Origin: Veillonella sp.
Lineage (GTDB): Bacteria > Bacillota > Negativicutes > Veillonellales > Veillonellaceae
Assembly (NCBI GenBank): GCA_022737715.1
Contig: JAIITD010000048.1
Span: 1 to 10,542, forward strand
Reading direction: 5' to 3'
Length of the DNA: 10,542 nt
Below the pieces are notes generated by a model. That model saw only the letters and a list, made by a program, of their open reading frames with translations. It did not search any database and was not told where the DNA came from. A program made the position numbers and the translations under genes. The stretch's first letter is position 1. Every line of letters begins with the position of its first letter. Below, piece by piece: positions 8,767-10,542 of the stretch.

Positions 8767-10035
8767 ATGGAACACTCATTATTTCCAACGGAAACAAAGT
8801 TGAAGTTTTATATTGAACGACTCATTTATGGCGTGGCTATTGCCATGCCACTACAACCGATGGTAGGCGATGTGCTCTTGTGGCTAGCCGTTGGGCTTGC
8901 TATTGTCGATTTAATACGAAGTCGTAGCCTTAGCTTGCCTACGGGTTGGCTGTCGTGGACGGTTATGTTTTTCGTTCTTTGGACTGGCGTATCAGCGGCC
9001 CTTTCTGATAATGCGCAATGGGCTTTAACAAGTTGGTTTTATCAGATTGTGGCCAGTGGGGGTATTTATTATTTAGTACGTACCTATATTAGTACACCAA
9101 AACAGTGGCGCTATTTTCTTCAATGTATATTGGGAACGGCGATTCTCGTTTGTTGTATAGGTGCTTATGAATATATTTTTATTCCTAATCATCATATTAA
9201 GGAATGGGTTGATGCCATCCAATTTCCAAAATTAATGCGACGCATGTCGTCAACATTGACGAATCCCAATCTGTTGGGCGCTTACTTATTGATGATTCTC
9301 AGCGTTTGTATTAGCTATTTATTGGTTTACTGGAAGGGCTTATCCGATAGAATCTTATCGGAGGAATATAAGAAACAAATCTACATGATGATTCCCGTTG
9401 CGTTAATACTTTTTGTTACCATGCTATTAACGTATTCACGTGGTATATGGATCAGTTTTGGTGCCATGATTATCTACTGGGGAATTTTTGTAGAACGACG
9501 TTTATTACTATCGCTGTTAGCGATTCCCATCATTTTATATTTTTATGATGGGGAAATTGCTACTCGCCTTTGGTCCATTTTCCAAGGGCATGACACATCT
9601 GCCGATTTACGATGGGCCTTATGGGATAGTACGATGTATATTGTTCGTGAAAATCCTGTGTGGGGGATTGGATGGAATACATTTTACTTAGTATATCCAG
9701 AATATAATTATTATATTCAAGGACCAAATGTATTGATGTATCATGCTCATAATTTATACCTTAATATGTTGGCTGAAATAGGTATACCAGGACTCATCTC
9801 TTTTATAACTGTATTATTAGGTCATGTGGTTACTTCTATACGCCTAAAAGGTGATGTGTTCCGCAAGGCTGCTTCCATCGGTGTCGGTGCTTTAGCTATT
9901 GGTGTTCTTGTGAGTGGTTTATCCGATTTTGAATTATATAGTCACCAAGTAACAATTACATTCTGGTTATTGCTAGGGTGGGTAGGTGCTTTTGTGAAAG
10001 TTCAACAAAATCAGACTAAAATCAATCATAATTAA
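8767..10035 (+). CDS. O-antigen ligase / Wzy_C family membrane protein
   Basis: Polytopic inner-membrane protein of 422 residues with about ten to twelve hydrophobic segments. It carries hallmarks of the Wzy_C (O-antigen ligase/polymerase) domain: TYSRG with Arg225, an Arg282 in DLRWALW preceding the NPVWGIGWNTF segment, and HAHNLYLNMLAEIGIPGL with His326 and His328. WaaL-type enzymes use conserved Arg and His at such places to move undecaprenyl-linked glycan onto lipid A-core at the periplasmic face. Ligase, polymerase and protein O-glycosylation homologues share these motifs, so substrate and acceptor cannot be decided here. The ATG at 8767 follows folC by nine bases; an AGGT at the folC stop (8756-8759) is a weak ribosome site. 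It is the last gene before the terminator. Its presence implies a diderm envelope, yet no glycosyltransferase or other LPS gene accompanies it. Confidence 0.85.
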   Translation: MEHSLFPTETKLKFYIERLIYGVAIAMPLQPMVGDVLLWLAVGLAIVDLIRSRSLSLPTGWLSWTVMFFVLWTGVSAALSDNAQWALTSWFYQIVASGGIYYLVRTYISTPKQWRYFLQCILGTAILVCCIGAYEYIFIPNHHIKEWVDAIQFPKLMRRMSSTLTNPNLLGAYLLMILSVCISYLLVYWKGLSDRILSEEYKKQIYMMIPVALILFVTMLLTYSRGIWISFGAMIIYWGIFVERRLLLSLLAIPIILYFYDGEIATRLWSIFQGHDTSADLRWALWDSTMYIVRENPVWGIGWNTFYLVYPEYNYYIQGPNVLMYHAHNLYLNMLAEIGIPGLISFITVLLGHVVTSIRLKGDVFRKAASIGVGALAIGVLVSGLSDFELYSHQVTITFWLLLGWVGAFVKVQQNQTKINHN

Positions 10036-10088
10036 AATGCATCGAAAAAAATCGAAATTATTGTGTTATGTATAATACGAATTAGAAT

Positions 10089-10147
10089 AAGAGTGAATTG
10101 AAGAGAATCTATATATTGTATAGAAAATCTTCGATTCACTCTTTTTT
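10089..10147 (+). terminator. rho-independent terminator closing the lon-to-ligase operon
   Basis: Arms 10089-10104 and 10128-10143 pair over 16 positions (AAGAGTGAATTGAAGA with TCTTCGATTCACTCTT; one G-T wobble). A 3+3 base internal loop follows, then a second 6-bp stem (TCTATA/TATAGA, 10108-10113 with 10119-10124) closed by a TATTG loop. A run of six T (10142-10147) follows directly. There is no matching A-tract on the left, so it should act mainly on + strand transcripts. Confidence 0.9.
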
Positions 10148-10236
10148 AACTATATATATGAAATACTAAAAATATATCTATAATTCCTGAGAGTTATAAC
10201 GATGTGAATTTAATTTATCCAAAAAATGGAAAATCC

Positions 10237-10251
10237 ATGACTTTTAGTCAT
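10237..10251. repeat. perfect inverted repeat, possible regulator site
   Basis: ATGACT-TTT-AGTCAT is a perfect 6-bp dyad centred at 10244, about 47 bases upstream of the -35 at 10298. The flanks do not extend the symmetry and no T-run follows, so it is not a terminator. Location and symmetry are compatible with a dimeric transcription factor; the factor is unknown. Confidence 0.35.
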
Positions 10252-10297
10252 AATACCCCATAAATATGTGATAAAAAATACATTTTATGCATATAAG

Positions 10298-10316
10298 TTG
10301 ACAATGCGATTGTAAA
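10298..10316. promoter_or_regulatory. inverted repeat overlapping the -35, candidate operator
   Basis: The -35 and first part of the spacer form ACAAT-GCG-ATTGT (10301-10313), a perfect 5-bp dyad. Beyond a G/A mismatch the symmetry continues by two more pairs (TT/AA), giving 7 of 8 pairs. A protein bound here would cover the -35. I cannot assign it to a known regulator; it matches neither the FNR nor the Rex consensus well. Confidence 0.35.
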
Positions 10317-10326
10317 AGCATACGAT
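10298..10326 (+). promoter_or_regulatory. sigma-70-type promoter of the CoA-transferase gene
   Basis: A consensus -35 TTGACA (10298-10303), exactly 17 bases, then -10 TACGAT (10321-10326; four of six consensus bases). Predicted transcription start near 10332-10334, giving a leader of about 73 bases. It lies after the terminator of the preceding operon and before a start codon with good Shine-Dalgarno, so its position fits. Confidence 0.7.
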
Positions 10327-10330
10327 GAAA

Positions 10331-10356
10331 TTGGTTTAAGGAACGGTTTAGACCAA
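10331..10356 (+). promoter_or_regulatory. hairpin at predicted mRNA 5' end
   Basis: TTGGTTTAAG (10331-10340) pairs with TTTAGACCAA (10347-10356) over ten positions, two of them G-U, around a GAACGG loop. It begins at about the predicted transcription start. No T-run follows. A 5' stabilising stem or part of a control leader is possible; neither can be proven from the sequence. Confidence 0.4.
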
Positions 10357-10391
10357 GAGATTGATCAACTGTCGTTTAACAAGGTGATTTT

Positions 10392-10397
10392 AAGGAG
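10392..10397 (+). promoter_or_regulatory. ribosome binding site of the CoA-transferase gene
   Basis: AAGGAG lies eight bases before the ATG at 10406 and decides the start. The earlier ATG at 10398 touches this site directly and meets a stop after three codons. Confidence 0.75.
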
Positions 10398-10405
10398 ATG
10401 GTACG

Positions 10406-10542
10406 ATGATAGACATCAAAGATCGCGTTAAAAATGCGGCCCTCCAAGGCAAAATTGTCACAGCTTATGAAGCAGCTCAAATGATTAACCACAATGATAA
10501 AGTTGGTATTTCCGGCTTTACTCCATCTGGTTATGCAAAAGC
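10406..10542 (+). CDS. acetyl-CoA hydrolase/succinate CoA-transferase family protein, 3' end outside window
   Basis: Only the first 45 codons are present, and the frame stays open to the right edge. The peptide begins MIDIKDRVKNAALQG and continues with TAYEAAQMINHNDKVGISGFTPSGYAKA. The pattern of EAA-x-x-I-x-x-ND followed by GFTP-(S/A)-G is what I recognise from the N-terminus of the succinyl-CoA:acetate and propionyl-CoA:succinate CoA-transferases (ScpC-like). In propionate fermenters such enzymes move CoA between propionyl-CoA and succinate, which fits a Veillonella-like host. The catalytic Glu of the family lies beyond the window, so substrate preference cannot be judged. It has its own promoter and leader, separate from the upstream operon. 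Confidence 0.8.
   Translation, partial: MIDIKDRVKNAALQGKIVTAYEAAQMINHNDKVGISGFTPSGYAK

Larger units (their letters stand above)
10036..10405. other. 370-base intergenic regulatory region
   Basis: No credible ORF exists on either strand. Very AT-rich. In order it holds the operon terminator (10089-10147), an AT spacer with a perfect dyad (10237-10251), a short palindrome TATGCATA (10286-10293), a promoter with an inverted repeat in its spacer (10298-10326), a 5' hairpin (10331-10356), the palindrome TTGATCAA (10361-10368), and the Shine-Dalgarno of the next gene (10392-10397). Confidence 0.8.

Noticed and set aside
10179..10184. TATAAT hexamer in the AT-rich spacer
   Set aside because: No -35-like hexamer 16-18 bases upstream; expected by chance in such AT-rich sequence. 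The promoter at 10298 is far better.
10184..10200. CCTGAGAG element resembling a fragment of the TPP riboswitch
   Set aside because: The rest of the THI-box consensus and its stems are missing, it lies upstream of the predicted promoter, and no thiamine gene is nearby.
10398..10409. Three-codon ORF ATG-GTA-CGA-TGA whose stop overlaps the CoA-transferase start
   Set aside because: Its ATG touches the Shine-Dalgarno with no spacing, so initiation is unlikely; probably a coincidence.

Overview
The window looks like a chromosomal segment from a Veillonella-type bacterium (Negativicutes, diderm Firmicutes). This is inference from gene content, not from a database match. Three things point that way: the Firmicute order lon-engB and valS-folC, an O-antigen ligase-like membrane protein (expected only with an outer membrane and LPS), and the start of a succinate/acetyl CoA-transferase gene, an enzyme family used in propionate-forming lactate/succinate fermentation. 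The AT-rich coding sequence fits too. No mobile element, CRISPR array, rRNA or tRNA is visible.

Positions 1-10035 hold seven genes on the + strand, packed so tightly that they very probably form one operon (its promoter lies to the left, outside the window): lon (5' end cut off), engB/ysxC, a long-chain polyprenyl diphosphate synthase, tatC, valS, folC and an O-antigen ligase family gene. The junctions are TAATG (1-base overlap), ATGA (4-base overlap), then gaps of 1, 22, 9 and 9 bases. The folC Shine-Dalgarno overlaps the valS stop codon. Together the genes cover protein quality control, 50S ribosome assembly, isoprenoid chain synthesis, folded-protein export, Val-tRNA charging, folate polyglutamylation and surface polysaccharide assembly: growth-linked functions rather than one pathway.

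Positions 10036-10405 are the only sizeable non-coding stretch. It begins with a strong bipartite rho-independent terminator (10089-10147) closing the operon. An AT-rich spacer with a perfect dyad (10237-10251) follows. Then comes a promoter with a consensus -35 and a 17-base spacer (10298-10326) that carries an operator-like inverted repeat. A hairpin sits at the predicted 5' end of the transcript (10331-10356), followed by a good Shine-Dalgarno. From 10406 a CoA-transferase gene starts and runs off the right edge.

No novel multi-gene system was found. The points most worth a second look are the regulatory architecture of the 10.2-10.4 kb promoter region, the long charged N-terminal extension on TatC, and the grouping of tatC and an LPS-type ligase with housekeeping genes.
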